Assembly (NCBI GenBank): GCA_922989275.2
Contig: OV277866.1
Location: forward strand, 58,333,246 to 58,397,245
Source of the DNA: Gari tellinella
Taxonomy: Eukaryota; Mollusca; Bivalvia; Cardiida; Psammobiidae
DNA: 64,000 bases
Direction: 5' to 3'
The translations under genes were made by a program, and so were the position numbers. The notes below the pieces were generated by a model. That model did not search any database and was not told where the DNA came from. It saw nothing but the letters and a program-made list of their open reading frames with translations. Of this stretch, positions 31,168 to 42,979 are shown piece by piece. Positions within the stretch are counted from its first letter, which is position 1. Each line of letters starts with the position of its first letter.

Positions 31168-32447
31168 TGTTTTAGCTCACCTGAGCCGAAGGCTCAGGAT
31201 GAGCTATTGTGATCCCATTCCGGCGTCCGTCGTACGTCGTCCGTTCACATTTTCAAACAACATCTACTCAGAAACCACTGACCCAATTTTAACCAAACTT
31301 TGTCAGAAGCATCAGTGACAAGGGGGAACGAAATCTTGTTCAAAGATGATGGCTAGAGTTATTCCCCTTGCTGTGGGACCAGGTTTTCTAGCATGACCGT
31401 ATAGACAACTATTAATGCATAAGAAAATCTTAAAAAATCTTCTTCTCAGAAACCCAAAGGCCCAGACCTTTGATATTTGTTATGTATCATAACCTAATGA
31501 TTTTCTAGCAAGATTGTTCAAATTTCGACCCTGGGGCCAAAAATGGCCCCGCCCTGGGGCTTATCAGTTTTTTCTTAGGAAAACCTTTAAAAATCTTCTT
31601 CTCAGAAACTGTATGGCCTAGATCATTAATACTTGACATGTAGCTTTGCCTTATGGTCCTCTACCAAGATTATTCAAATTAAAACCCCGGGTCAAAATTG
31701 GCCCCGTCCCGAGGCTTATCAGTTTTACATAGACTTATATAGGAAAACCTTTACAAATCTTCTTCTCTGAAACTGTAAGGCCCAGATCTTGAATATTTGA
31801 CATATAGCTTTGCCCTGTGGTCCTCTACCAAGATTGTTCAAATTATGACCCGGCCAAAAAAGCCCCCGCCCTCGGGCTGATCAGTTTTTCATAGGAAAAC
31901 CTTTAAAAATCTTCTTCTCTGAAACCGTAAGGCCCAGATCATTTATATTTGACATGTAGCTTTGCCTTATACTTTATAGTCCTCTACCAAAGTTGTTCAA
32001 CTTATGGCCCCGGGTCAAAATTGGCCCCGCCCCGGGGCTTATCAGTTTTACATAGACTTATATAGGAAAACCTTTACAAATCTTCTTCTCTGAAACTGTA
32101 AGGCCCATATCTTGAATATTTGACATATAGCTTTGCCTTGTGGTCCTCTACCAAGATTGTTCAAATTATGACCCGGCCAAAAAAGCCCCCGCCCTCGGGC
32201 TTATCAGTTTTTCATAGGAAAACCTTTAAAAATCTTCTCTGAAACCGTAAGGCCCATATCATTTATATTTGACATGTAGCTTTGCCCCTATATGGTCCTC
32301 TACCAAGAGTGTTCAAATTATGACCCCTGGATCAAATTTGGCCCCGCCCCGGGGCTTATCAGCTATATCAAAATGTTGTCTTGCCCAGTCAGCTTCTATG
32401 TTACAATGTCTCAGGTGAGCGAAATGTGGCCCGATGGGCCTCTTGTA
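31168..32447 (+). mobile_element. Helentron-like element, full length
   Basis: The 5' hairpin 31,174-31,205 (agctcacctgagcc, GAA, ggctcaggatgagct) is followed by ccgtcgtacgtcgtccg. Cores alternate in about 300-bp higher-order units ('aatcttcttctctgaaactg', 'gtcctctaccaagattgttc', 'ggccccgccccggggcttat'). The 3' end is caggtgagc, hairpin ggcccgatgggcc, tcttgta. Confidence 0.75.
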
Positions 32448-32668
32448 TAGGTAGATTTTGTTTATTTGTAATTTGACATTTTAAACATTGATATGAAATA
32501 TTTCATGAACCATTTTGTTTGGGGAAATATTTCAGATTGTCTGTACACTGTACAGTTTACATGTTGGATAAATAAGTATAAATTTTTACCAAGAATTAAA
32601 ATTTACTTCCTTATAATACATATACTTACTAGAACGGGTTTTACTGAACATCTCTTATATTTTAATTG

Positions 32669-33780
32669 TGTTTAGCTCACCTGGCATGTAGTGCCAATGT
32701 GAGCTATTTTGATCGTCCTCTGTCCGTCGTCGTTCGTTCGTTCGTCCGTCCGTGCGTCGTTCGTTCGTCGTCAACATTTCTTTAAACGACATCTCCTCCG
32801 AAACTACTAGATAGATTTTACCAAACTTGGCCTGAATGATCCTTATATGGTCCTCTTTAAAGTTGTTCAAACATATCCGGTCCATTGCATATCTAGGTCA
32901 CAGGAGCTAAAATAGATTTTTTTTCAATGAAAACTTTAAAAATCTTCTTGTCTGAAACCACAGTACCCTGAGCTTAGATATTTAGCACAAAGCATTGTAT
33001 TCAGGTCCTCTATCAAGATTGTTCAAATTATGTCCATGTGGTCAAAAATGAACCCGCCCCGGGGTCGTTATTTTGCAAAGAGTTATATAGTGAAATCTTT
33101 AAACATCTTTTTCTCTGAAACTAATATGGCCAGAGCTTTGATATTTGGCATGGTGACACTTCTAGAAGCCCTGAACCAATATTGTAAATATGGTTCCGGT
33201 CCGTCGCATATCTAGGTCACAGGGGCTAAATATATATATATTTTCAATTAAAACTTACAAAATTTTCTTGTCTTAAACCACAGTACCCTGAGCTTAGATA
33301 TTTGGCACAAAGCATCATCTTCAGGTCCTCTATCAAGTTTGTTCAAATAATGTGCCTAGGGTAAGGTCCTCTATCAAGATTGTTCAAATTATGCCCCTTG
33401 GGTCAAAACTGCCAAGGCCCTATGGGTCGCAGTTTTACGTAGAGTTATATAGTGAACTCTTCTTCTCTGAAACTATTATGGCCAGAGCTTTGATATTTAG
33501 CATAGTGACACTTTTAGATGATCTTTACCAATATTGCTGAAATGGTTCAGGTATGTTGCATATCTGGGTCACATTAGCTAATATGTTTTTACAATGAAAA
33601 GTCCTCCTGTCTGACACCATCCATGTACAAAATATTTGACAGTACACTTAATTTTCAAGTTCATCAACAAGATTTTTGAAAGTATGTCTCTTGGGTAAAA
33701 AATGATCCCCCAGGGGTCATGTGACCCTTGTGTTGGTTTTTCCAGGTGAGCGATATTTAGGCCCGCAAGGGTCTCTTGTT
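32669..33780 (+). mobile_element. Helentron-like element, full length
   Basis: The 5' hairpin agctcacctggcat, GTA, gtgccaatgtgagct is followed by cgttcgttcgttcgtccgtc. About four cores contain 'gatatttggcatggtgacac' and 'accctgagcttagatattt'. The 3' end is caggtgagc, ggcccgcaagggtc, tcttgtta. Confidence 0.7.
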
Positions 33781-33784
33781 AACA

Positions 33785-34090
33785 CACTATTACTTATTAC
33801 TATTTGCGCATACTCTAACTCCGCTCCAGACGCATACTGTTCTTAGGCGGAGAGGGTCTGGGTAGTGCTAATTTATTATTTTCTTTAATACCTATATTTA
33901 TAACTCTTAATCTTGTTATTTATTATCTCGTTTTGCATGGGATTGCTATATATTGTGATAAATGTATGTGCTTTGTGATGTTTTTCTTATGTTCTTTATG
34001 GCGGTAAAAAGCTATACATAGCTTATGTTACATGTTATAAACTATTCCAACAATAAATAAATTTTGATTTGATTTGATTTGATATGATGA
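33785..34090 (+). mobile_element. Probable LINE 3' end with TTTGAT tail
   Basis: The sequence ends aacaataaataaattttgat followed by (ttgat)n, as in CR1/RTE-like LINE tails. Upstream 250 bp is non-coding and may be its 3' UTR. No RT text is left. Confidence 0.45.
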
Positions 34091-34204
34091 GTTCTGTTTA
34101 TTAAATATTAAAGAAGGGGTATAAAATCCACTACCCGGACCGAACTTTGCCGAACCGAACCTAAATTTGCCGGACCGAAAAATATTCGGAGTTCCACTAT
34201 AAGC

Positions 34205-34345
34205 ATAAAAATAATTTAAATTGGAAAAGTTTGGTACGTATTCGATTAATAAGTATTAACCTATTATTTACACACTGTAAAAGTTTTATAATCATCAGAA
34301 ATCTAAATGTTGAAAAAATGCGATTTTGTAATTTTCACTTCAAAT
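34205..34345. repeat. Left arm of a roughly 135-bp inverted repeat pair
   Basis: The arm aatttaaattggaaaagttt ... gcgattttgtaatttt is inverted at 36,249-36,381. The pair brackets a complete Helentron-like element. Confidence 0.75.
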
Positions 34346-35277
34346 GTGAATTAAGAGTTATGTTTCCCCCAAATATCGGTTTTTAGCTCACCTGAGCCAA
34401 AGGCTCAAGGTGAGCTATTGTGACCGCTCACCGTCCGTAGTACGTCTGTCCGTCTGTCCGTTCACTTTTACTTCAAACGACATCTCCTCTGAAACCCGCC
34501 GATTGTAGGGAGAGTTCAAACTGCTTATGATGTTCCTTGGATGCTTCTCTACAGAAGTTGTTCAAAAAAAAAGGAAAAAAAGCACAAACTCTGCTTGAAA
34601 AAGCAAAAAAGCAAAAATCTTTAAAAAATCTTCTTGCCCAAAACTACTAGGCCCTAAGCTTTGATATTTGTACAGTAGAATCTCCTGGTGGATCTATCTA
34701 TAGTTTGTTAAAATGAAATCCCTAGGGTCACATTTGACACCACCCTGCACAGTTTAAGTGCTGCTCTAGGCAGGTTTTACAGTATTTTTGATTTAGGCAG
34801 AACTGTATTTACCTGAGTTACCCTTAATATACTATGGGCAAATAGCCAATATTTGCAAACATTTTGGATCCAGATCAGATGCAACATAATCATAATGCTA
34901 CATCTAATCTGGATCCAACCTATTTGCCACTCATTTACCAACTTAACATTTTCTAAATTGTTTTTTTGTACACTTTTCACATACAGTAGGTTTTAAGCAG
35001 ACATCATTTCAGTCTGGTAAGGGTAAGCCCAAGCGTTCTAGCCACTGAGGTCAAATATTATGCAACTCTGAACTGGTAGTGGGTATCACAGAACTGGTCA
35101 TGATCAGCTGAACATGTTGTCTGCTAAAGTTTAGATATGGTTCAGTCTGATTCATACTTAGAGAAACAGGATCTGGAAGTGATCCACTGACAGTTATGTA
35201 ATTATGTCTTATGCCATATTTATACATATGTTTAATATTGGTTTTGTCAGAGTTATCTGTATGTCTTTTCAATAATT

Positions 35278-35625
35278 CCACTTTAAACAGTCATGAAAAT
35301 GTAAGATGCAAAAGTAAAGCAAAGTGTGCATTAACCCTTAGCCCGCCAAATAAATTGTCGTCTGCTATATTTCTCGTCTGCTTCAAGTTTCAAAGTGCTT
35401 CAAAGTTGCTCAAAATTGCTGAAAATGTTGTCCGAGTGTCAAACAGCTTGGATCCGGATGAGACGCCGAGTTACTCGGCGTCTAATCCGGATCCAAGCTG
35501 TTTGCATATAAAGCTATAGTCGTGAATGGCAGGCTAAGGGTTAAGACACATTCTGCTTTACTTTCAACCTGCTTTAGGTGGCCACCTATTTTCAAAATTA
35601 GAAACATGCTATGGGGTAATGGGTA
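35278..35625. mobile_element. Family-1 TTAA MITE split by another TTAA MITE
   Basis: The left half ends aaaagtaaagcaaagtgtgca and the right half begins gacacattctgctttacttt. Together they are the two arms of core A, with the second element inserted at the TTAA that sits at the palindrome centre. The right terminus is atggggtaatggg. Confidence 0.65.
35331..35544. mobile_element. Family-2 TTAA MITE carrying core B, copy 1
   Basis: 214 bp, TTAA at each end. The termini are cccttagcccgcca and tggcaggctaaggg. The core hairpin is caaacagcttggatccggat ... atccggatccaagctgtttg. Nearly identical to 43,694-43,907 in the opposite orientation. Confidence 0.85.
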
Positions 35626-36248
35626 AAATGAAATTGCCTATTTGGAAAGAGCCTGATGAGAGGAAGTGCCATTTGCAAAGGCCATAACTCTGACATCATT
35701 GTTTTTTTAGTTATTTCCCTTTGTGATATTTTCTTGTCAAGAAGACAACTTCAGTTCTACTGATGCTATTGTAATGAAATTTTATGTATGGAAAGAAACT
35801 GATGAGAGAAAATGCCATGCACAAGGGCAGCAATATTTAGTTTTTCCCCTTTGTCATATTTTATTGTCAGGAAAATAATTCCAGTTCTGTTGACGCTAGT
35901 GAAATAATTATCATTTATTGGAAATGGAAATAGCTTGATAAGAGGATGTGTCATGGATAAGGGTCATAAGCTTGGCAACAAAATTCACTTTTGTCATGTT
36001 TTCTTGTCTGGAAGATAACTCCATTTATAGTTATATTAAAATGTTGTCTTGCCCAGTCAACTTAGGTACAAACTTCAATGTCCTCAGGTGAGCGAATTAA
36101 GGGCCATGGCCCTCTTGTTGGTACATGCCACTAAATAACCAAGGTTTTGATATAAGTTTTTCATCAAATGACATTACACAAAGCCATTTTTAAGAAGAAA
36201 AACAGGATTAACTGAAAATTGATAGGTAGTGGCTTTTTAAGCCTTTTA

Positions 36249-36381
36249 TACCCCCTAAAATTACAAAATCGCATTTTTTTTCAACATTTAGATTTCTGAT
36301 GATTATAAAACTTTTACAGTGTGTTAATAATAGGTTACTTATCGTATGTGTACCAAAACTTTTTCAATTTAAATTATTTTG
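36249..36381. repeat. Right arm of the 34.2/36.3-kb inverted repeat
   Basis: aaaattacaaaatcgcattt ... caatttaaattatttt is the reverse complement of the left arm with a few changes. Confidence 0.75.
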
Positions 36382-37060
36382 AGCTCGACTATTCGAAGAA
36401 TATGGAGGGCTATTACAATCGCCGTCGGCGTTGCACTGGTTAAGGTTTTTTGTGCAACCTACAAATAAGCTTGTATTTCTACAACCAATACGTGTATTGC
36501 GTTATAACTTCACCACAGCCTCCCCACTACTGCAGCAAATCATGGCTAGTAACTCTGGTTTGGATTTTGTGTGAGTTATGGCCCTTGGTGGACTTAGAAC
36601 ATTTGGTTAAGGTTTTTTGTGCAACCTATAAATAAGCTTATATCTCTGTAGCTGCTGCTTGTATGGGATTATAACTTCACCACAACCTTGCCACTAGTGC
36701 AGTCAATCAAGGCAGGTAACTCAAGTTTGCATTTAGTGTGAGTTGTGGCCCTTGATGGACTTAGATATTTTGGTTAAGGTTTTTTGTGCAACCTACAAAT
36801 AAGCTTATATCTCTGCGACTGCTGCTTGTATGGGATTATAACTTCACCACAACCTTGCCACTAGTGCAGTCAATCAAGGCAGGTAATTCTAGTTTGCATT
36901 TAGTTTGAGTTATGGCCCTTGATGGACTTAGAAATTACCTTATATATTAAATTAGAATTTTTTTACTTAGAAATTAAAAATTCTGCTACTCTGCAACCAC
37001 TGTTTCACCCAACCAAGGCAGGTAGCTCTGGTATATTTCAATTTAATCAAGGTTTCATAT
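36382..37060 (+). mobile_element. Helentron-like element, AGCTCG type, 3' truncated
   Basis: The 5' hairpin agctcgactattc, GAA, gaatatggagggct is followed by about 3.5 cores of roughly 170 bp ('ggttaaggttttttgtgcaa', 'gggattataacttcaccaca', 'gcagtcaatcaaggcaggta'). Confidence 0.6.
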
Positions 37061-37129
37061 TCGGTTTGACAGGAAACACGTAGACCTGTCTGAGAACCAC
37101 CACCTTATTTGTTTGCATTTCATAAAGTA

Positions 37130-38565
37130 AGCAGTACCAGGGATAATAAATAGACGGGATATGTAACGGCTTCTATAAACGTCCGAAATACTAAAATATC
37201 CTTGCCGTAGGTCAAAATCGATATCGATCAAGTCACGTGATCAGTTAACAGCGAGAGAGACGGTCGCTATCGTACCCGATTAGCGGCGCGCTTTCAAAAT
37301 GAAGACAACCACGCTTAATTCTAATCGATGTCATTTCTTTATTAACAGACCTATTTTGAAATAGTAAAGTTTTTTCGGTTCTGAAAAGATTATATTTATT
37401 GAATATTAATTTTATGTATCGATGTGAACCGTTTAAAACGTGTGGTGATCAGTTAAAGAGCGACGAACAAGATTCGTTATTCTAATTTTGAGCTGTTTTC
37501 GCATGAAATTTTAAAACCACCAAAAGTAAATATGGCGTTTTTTTCTCTATTGATCATCCGATTTGAGTGAAGTCAATTTTATTTGGTTCCAAAAAGACTA
37601 TTTTTATTGAATAGTAAATTTTTTTTTCAATATGAACCGTATAAAACGTGTGGTGATCAGAGTAAGAGCGACGAAGACGATTCGTGACTTTAAATTTGCG
37701 CGTGAAATTTTAAAACCACCAAGAGTAAATATGGCGTTATTTCTCTATTCACCAACCGATTTTAGGAAAGTAAAGTGTGTTTAGTTCCAAAAAGATGATA
37801 TTGATTGAGTATCAATTTCATTTCTCAATATAAAACGTATCAAAGTTGTTGTGGTCTATCAAAGAACGATGAAGAAGATTCGTGTCACTAAATATGCGCC
37901 GTTCACGCATGCAGTTTGTAAAACTACTATAAGTAAATATGCTGTTATTTCCTCATTTATTGACCGATATTTAAAAACATAAACATGATAATATGCAGTA
38001 AAGAATTTTTTTAATAAATATATATTTTATTTTGTAATACGACCCCTTATTTGATACAGGACGGTTAATTAAAAAGCGGCGACCCGAAGAAAGCTCGTTC
38101 CATAATTTACTCGCTGTACGCTCACAAAGTTTTTCGGTACACTTTTCAATTTAAGTATTGTTATTTCTTTACTTTTGTTTCAATCGATTTTCAAGAAGTA
38201 ATTTCCTGAAAATATATCATTTCGTAAAATCTGGTTTTATTTTCCATCACGTCCTAAAGAAAAAAAGCGGCGAGCGTTGAAGAGCGACGAAAAATCGTTT
38301 CATAAATTTCTCGCAGTTTGAGCAAAAATTGTTTGTATCCCCCTTAAAGTTCATTTTGCGTTATTGATCGATTTTCAACAGATAATCTTTTTCATTTATT
38401 CCAGGAGTTTTTTTTTAAATACTGAGTATTATATTTAATTATAATATACTTGGGGTTCACTTCACATATACCTCACAGTGCAGCCATGAAGAAGATTCGT
38501 GTCACTAAATATGCACCGTTCACACATGACGTTTATAAATAAAACTACCGTAAGTTGTCTTCATT
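37130..38565 (+). repeat. Degenerate tandem array, about 200-bp period
   Basis: A repeated landmark, roughly gtgatca..aaagagcgacgaa.aagattcgt, recurs near 37,220, 37,440, 37,640, 37,840, 38,070, 38,270 and 38,490. Between landmarks come 'aaaaccaccaaaagtaaata' and 'ttccaaaaagactattttta'-like text. Units are strongly diverged. No ORF. Nature unknown: old satellite or tandem part of an unidentified transposon. Confidence 0.6.
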
Positions 38566-38643
38566 TATTTATTGACCCATTTTTCAAAGGCATGCAATTT
38601 ATAGTTCATTAATACTTTACCCTATAGCCTATTTTAGTCTGCT

Positions 38644-38883
38644 TTAACCCATTACCACATAAATACGCATTTAATTTATTTCTTCTTTGAAGAAAATAAT
38701 TCCACTTTATACAGTCATAAAAATGTACCTTAAAATTAATTAAAAATAGTTTCTATATTCTAGCTGATTATAGCTTAAAGCAGATTGAAAGTAAAGCAAA
38801 ATGTGCCTTATGTAAGGTACATTCTGCTTTTAGGTGGTCACCTATTTTCATAACTAGACACAGGATGTGGGTTAATGGGTTAA
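38644..38883. mobile_element. Family-1 TTAA MITE
   Basis: The ends are ttaacccattacc and gggttaatgggttaa. The interior has the conserved ttaatttatttcttctttga and core A (ttaaagcagattgaaagtaa). Length 240 bp. Confidence 0.8.
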
Positions 38884-39295
38884 TTAAGCTATCGTTTACT
38901 AGGAAATAGGAAATATTTCTTATACATTTTCATGACTGTATAAAGTTGAACTTTTTTTTTCAGTGAAGGAATAAAAAGGTGTATTTATTGGAAATGGAAA
39001 ATTTGTTATCTCTTTCCTCCTGAAATGGACAATTTTAGTTTTAAAATTAAATCTAGTCCATTTTTTACTTTTTAGGTTTGATACTTAAGGAACCCTCTTA
39101 TCTATTTATTATCCCTGGCAGTACCGAAAATAGCCGAAATCAACACCCGAGCTCATTTTGCGTGTAGGTGTTTTAGTTAAATGATCCACGTCAGATAAAA
39201 GTTGATACAAGCGTTTGATCGCTGCAAAAATAGATCAAACATAAATCTTTTATTCTAGAGGCCTATCTCTAAGTCTAATTTGAATTCGCATAAAC

Positions 39296-39445
39296 ATGAT
39301 TGAATCGCAAACTCCTTCTGAACTAAAGTTAAAAGATTCTCACAAACAAGATAAAGATGAGCACGATGATAGGCTGAAAGAAGTTTCCGCGAAAACTGAC
39401 GATAAAGCTGAAAGGACTAGTCGTATCTCACAGCAGACATTGGCG
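39296..39445 (+). CDS. FAM204A: Candidate first coding exon of the FAM204A homologue
   Basis: An ATG-initiated, very charged reading (KDSHKQDKDEHDDRLKEVSA) ends at a possible GT donor (ttggcg|gtttgt) in phase 0, which fits the phase of the exon at 42,886. Vertebrate FAM204A also starts with an acidic low-complexity region, and adding these 50 codons gives about 235 residues, close to the remembered human size (about 233). Against it: the donor is weak, and the conserved Met-Trp before the RFQSL segment is absent, so another small exon may be missing or this ORF may be unrelated. The frame stops at 39,479 if unspliced. Confidence 0.35.
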
Positions 39446-39598
39446 GTTTGTATTCTCAATAACCCGGACATTATACCCTGATGTCGATGTAATCCAGTTG
39501 CCAATTTTCTTTTTCCATTGTTGGGAAACTGCAATGTCTGATACATGGGGAATTGGGAAGAGGCCTATTTTTGCGAACATCAAATGATGTGGGAAGCG

Positions 39599-40727
39599 TT
39601 TTAGCTCACCAGATCTTTTGCAATCCTTGAATGTCCGTCGTGCGTATTCCGTTGTCAACAATTTTAATGTTTACACTCTATAGGCCACAATTTTTATCGA
39701 ACCTTTCTCAAACTTGCTCAGATTGAATTTGACCATAAGAGTTCGATTATGGTTGAAATCTGACCAATAGGTATATAGAGTTATTTACCTTTAAATTGCT
39801 GAAATGCCATATTTAACAGCGTTTACACTCTAGAGGTCACAGTTTTTATCCAAACTTGCTCAAATTGTATAGATATATTACCATATTAAGAGTTGGAATG
39901 AGTTTGATTATGGTTGAAATCGGACTAATAGATCAAGAGTTATCTACCTTTGAATTGCTTAAAAAGCCATATTTTATCTTCATCATCATAATCATGGATA
40001 CTGCACTCCTTCACTAAAATTGAAGTTTATGTGAGTGTTTACACTCTGAGGCCACAGTTTTTATCCAATCTTTCTCAAACTTGCTCAGATTGTATATGAC
40101 CACAAGAGTTTGCATGAGTTCGATTATAGTTAAAATTGGACCAATAAGTCAAGACTCGAGAGTTATCTTCCTTTGAATTGCTGAAAATACCATATTTAAG
40201 TGTTTACACTCTAGAGGCCAACATTTTTATCCAATCTTTATCAAACTTGCTCAGATTGTATATGACTATATAAACTCACATGAGTTTGATTACGGTTGAA
40301 ATCGGAAAAATAGGTCAAGAGTTATCCGCCCTTGAATTGCTGAAAATGCCATATCTAACAGTGTGTACACTCTTTCAACTACAATTTTAAATGGATTTTA
40401 ACTACACTTGCACACAATGTATATATAGCTATGTTCTGGAAGGAGTGCAATTATTGAACATTGAAATCTGATTATTGTGGCAAGAGTTATTTGCCCTTGA
40501 TATACTTTGAAATGCTAGAAAAGGCTTAATTTCAGTATTATTTAGGCTCTAGTTATCTGCCCTTGATGTACTCTACTATACTAGGGAAGTTTGTATTCCT
40601 ATGTAGTTTACATGCTATACTTCAAATTTGAATGGAATTAGAATAAAACGGAAGGAATTCAAAGGTAAAGCTATCAGGCTTCATTATAACAGGTGAGCGA
40701 TATCAGGGCCTTCAGTCCTTCTTGTTG
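39599..40727 (+). mobile_element. Helentron-like element
   Basis: A deleted 5' hairpin (agctcaccag) is followed by ccgtcgtgcg. Five cores of roughly 180 bp each carry 'gtttacactctagaggccac' and 'caagagttatctacctttga'. The 3' end is caggtgagcgat, gggccttcagtcc, ttcttgttg. It lies within the putative first intron of FAM204A. Confidence 0.65.
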
Positions 40728-41176
40728 TGAGGTTTCTGGAAACATGGGAAGGTTCTGGTGTATGAGAATCAAGGATATATTTAGGCTAAATTGCCAGGAA
40801 AAAAGCCAATAAGGCATATATAGATAATTTTTTGGTCAACCTTTTTTTTTAATATGATCTTGCCTCAGCAGGGATAACCTGTATCCAAAAATGGAGCTAA
40901 AATAGTGAAAACATTAAATAAAATCATGTCTGAAACCAGAATTCTCAGATAGTGCTTAGTAGCGAATACTAGTGATGTGGTTCTGGCATGAGCACTTGCA
41001 GGATTCCCGCATACTGAGCTTTATTAACCTTTATCAGTACAGGGACATATAAGTAGTAGTTTATATGTGTCCCTGATCAGTATGATGTGACAAATGTGTA
41101 TTTGAGCCGTGTCATGACAAAACCTGCCTTATTGCATGGCAAACAGTGAAGATCAAGGCCATTAAATATGGTATTT
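40728..41176. other. Nothing recognised
   Basis: No exon of the FAM204A homologue could be identified here by eye. Confidence 0.4.
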
Positions 41177-41356
41177 CAGAGCACCAGATAAGGGTAGTTT
41201 TTCAAAAACTAAAATCTTTATTTCTGAATTAAACCCTATGGTTTCACTACTCATTAGAATCGTCTCTTTTGAGTAGTAACACCATAGGATTTGGTGTTAA
41301 AAAGAGTGAGAAAATGTTGGATTTGTTGAAAAAACTACCTCTTATCTGGAGCCCTG
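41177..41356. mobile_element. hAT-like MITE, family 1
   Basis: The ends are cagagcaccagataag and cttatctggagccctg. The centre is partly deleted (actcattagaatcgtctctt then gagtagtaac). Both flanks carry gtattt. Confidence 0.7.
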
Positions 41357-41881
41357 GTATTTTGCAGTGTATACCAAACTCATATACAGAGCCTGGGATC
41401 AAAACTGTGCTTGGTTTGTACAATGTTGCAATGCAATAAGGGTACAAACTATATTTTCATTTTAGATGCTATTGAGAATTTACAAACATATCTTGTTTAA
41501 CTTAACACTGATCAGAGATGAAATGTTTACACAATTTTATAAAAGCAAACTGTATGATTTAAATAACAGCGGTTTTTTTGGGGACCCGTTCCCAATTGAA
41601 AACAAGGGATTTTTTCCCAAAATGAGCATTTCACGGCACGATTTTTTCCCAAAATGAGCCTTTTACGACTTAATTTTTTCCCAAAATCAAGTTTTTTATG
41701 CTGTTTTAGGGCATATTTTTCCCAATTGAAGGGGTACCAACTCATTCCCAAAGTGGTGAAAAAAAACACTGAATAATGTACCCATTTATGCCTATTGCCT
41801 GCAAAAAATAAGTGAACAGTGTAGACCCTGATGAGATGCCATGTTATGCAGGTTTTCATCTGCGTCTGCACTGATTGCTAT
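41357..41881. other. No gene; degenerate TTTTTTCCCAAAATGAG motif repeats
   Basis: Between 41,570 and 41,760 the phrase ttttttcccaaaatgag recurs three to four times in degenerate form. A fragment of the gtgaacagtgtagaccctga palindrome type is at 41,812-41,880. Confidence 0.4.
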
Positions 41882-42746
41882 TTAACCTTTTGTTTATAAT
41901 TTTGATGACAGATGATCACTTAAAGCAGACTGAAAGTAAAGCAGAATTCATTCAAGGTGCATTCTGCTTTACTTTCAGTCTGCTTTAAGCTACAATCTGT
42001 TAAGATAAAGAATATATTTCTTTGGTAGATGGCCGTATAAATTGGAACTATACTCAGCCAAAAAAGAAAGTACCTACTTTTGTATCTAGGTTGGCGCCAG
42101 CCAAATATTTTTAGTAGCCAATTTATCGACCGCGCCAACTCAGACAAAAAGGGGGAGAAATAGGGACTACAGTATTCTGAATTATCATGCATTAACTGTA
42201 ATTGTTTTATAGAAAGTGGTAGATGATATAAAACCATTGTGGCTAAATAACTGGAATTTTATAGTGAAAATAAAAGGTGTGTATTTTTTTCCTCTGAAAA
42301 CAGTATTTATGTTTACCATAGAAGAGAAACAATAGTGCTCATATTCAGCAGCTAGAACGTTTTCATAAAGAAATTTAAAATCACATTAGACTTTCATTCA
42401 TCACAATATTCATGGCGTTAGCAAGACTAGAAAGTATAATAATATCAAATTACCTCCCTTTCATTTGGAAAAATAATGATTTTCAAGTGTTTCATTTCAT
42501 TACATGTGTCGTTTAACCTGAATGTTTTTACTGGAATACATTGGTGAGCGTATGAGCCTTTAAAGTCTCAAACAAAACTTGAGTAGATAAGGTACTTTAA
42601 AAGATATGGATAATGGGAGCTTTAAAATTAACTTAATGTAAGTCAACGTAAAAAGTGGGTACTTTATTTTTTGGCTGAGTATATTTGCCTCGGTGGAGGA
42701 ATAAATCAAATGCGCTAAAAGGGGCTTCTATGGCGGAAAGAGTTAA
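41882..42746. mobile_element. Family-1 TTAA MITE split by a TA element
   Basis: The left part has core A (cttaaagcagactgaaagta ... cagtctgctttaag) and ends gtataaattggaac. The right part resumes tttgcctcggtggaggaata, the text adjacent in undisturbed copies. The TA element at 42,051-42,681 fills the gap. Confidence 0.75.
42051..42681. mobile_element. TA-flanked transposon with TACTCAGCCAAAA ends, copy 1
   Basis: The terminal inverted repeats begin tactcagccaaaaaagaaag and are mirrored by tactttattttttggctgagta, with TA flanks. 631 bp, no ORF of note. Related copy at 51,882-52,670. Confidence 0.8.
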
Positions 42747-42885
42747 TATAAAGTGATCTGCTGCATGGAAATTGAAAAAAATACTGCAGTAACTTATGTC
42801 CTAGCAAGTTTATTGGAATATCATGGTACAAATGGGTTCAAAATAACTCAAAATCATTTAGATTCTATTGATGATTATTTTTCAG

Positions 42886-42979
42886 AGATTTCAGTCATTG
42901 AAAGAAAGAGCTGATAACCTTACCAAACGATCCACAGAGAAAAGGATAAAACATCTTCAAAAACAGATTATTGAAACAG
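42886..42979 (+). CDS. FAM204A: FAM204A exon encoding RFQSLKERADNL
   Basis: Acceptor ttttcag, donor acag|gtacaa. 31 codons plus one base; basic, helical. Begins in phase 0. Confidence 0.7.

Larger units (their letters stand above)
34381..36118 (+). mobile_element. Helentron-like element with nested MITEs
   Basis: The 5' hairpin agctcacctgagcc, AAA, ggctcaaggtgagct is followed by ccgtctgtccgttc. Cores carry 'aactccatttatagttatat' and 'tgatgagaggaagtgccat'. The 3' end is caggtgagcg, gggccatggccc, tcttgttgg. Between about 35,278 and 35,625 it contains a family-1 TTAA MITE, itself split by a family-2 TTAA MITE. A core-B remnant is at 34,850-34,930. Confidence 0.65.

Noticed and set aside
35211..35519. 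ORF sharing a long protein stretch with an ORF at 43,719-43,949, suggesting a conserved gene
   Set aside because: The shared stretch is exactly the 214-bp TTAA MITE present at both places in opposite orientation; similarity is of DNA repeats.
39599..40727. Regular cores as a CRISPR-like or gene-family array
   Set aside because: Units of about 180 bp diverge along their whole length, have no spacer pattern, and sit between Helentron-like ends.
42540..42560. GTGAGC donor as the end of a missing FAM204A exon
   Set aside because: The site lies inside the TA transposon 42,051-42,681, whose second copy has the same text in reverse; no coding similarity before it.
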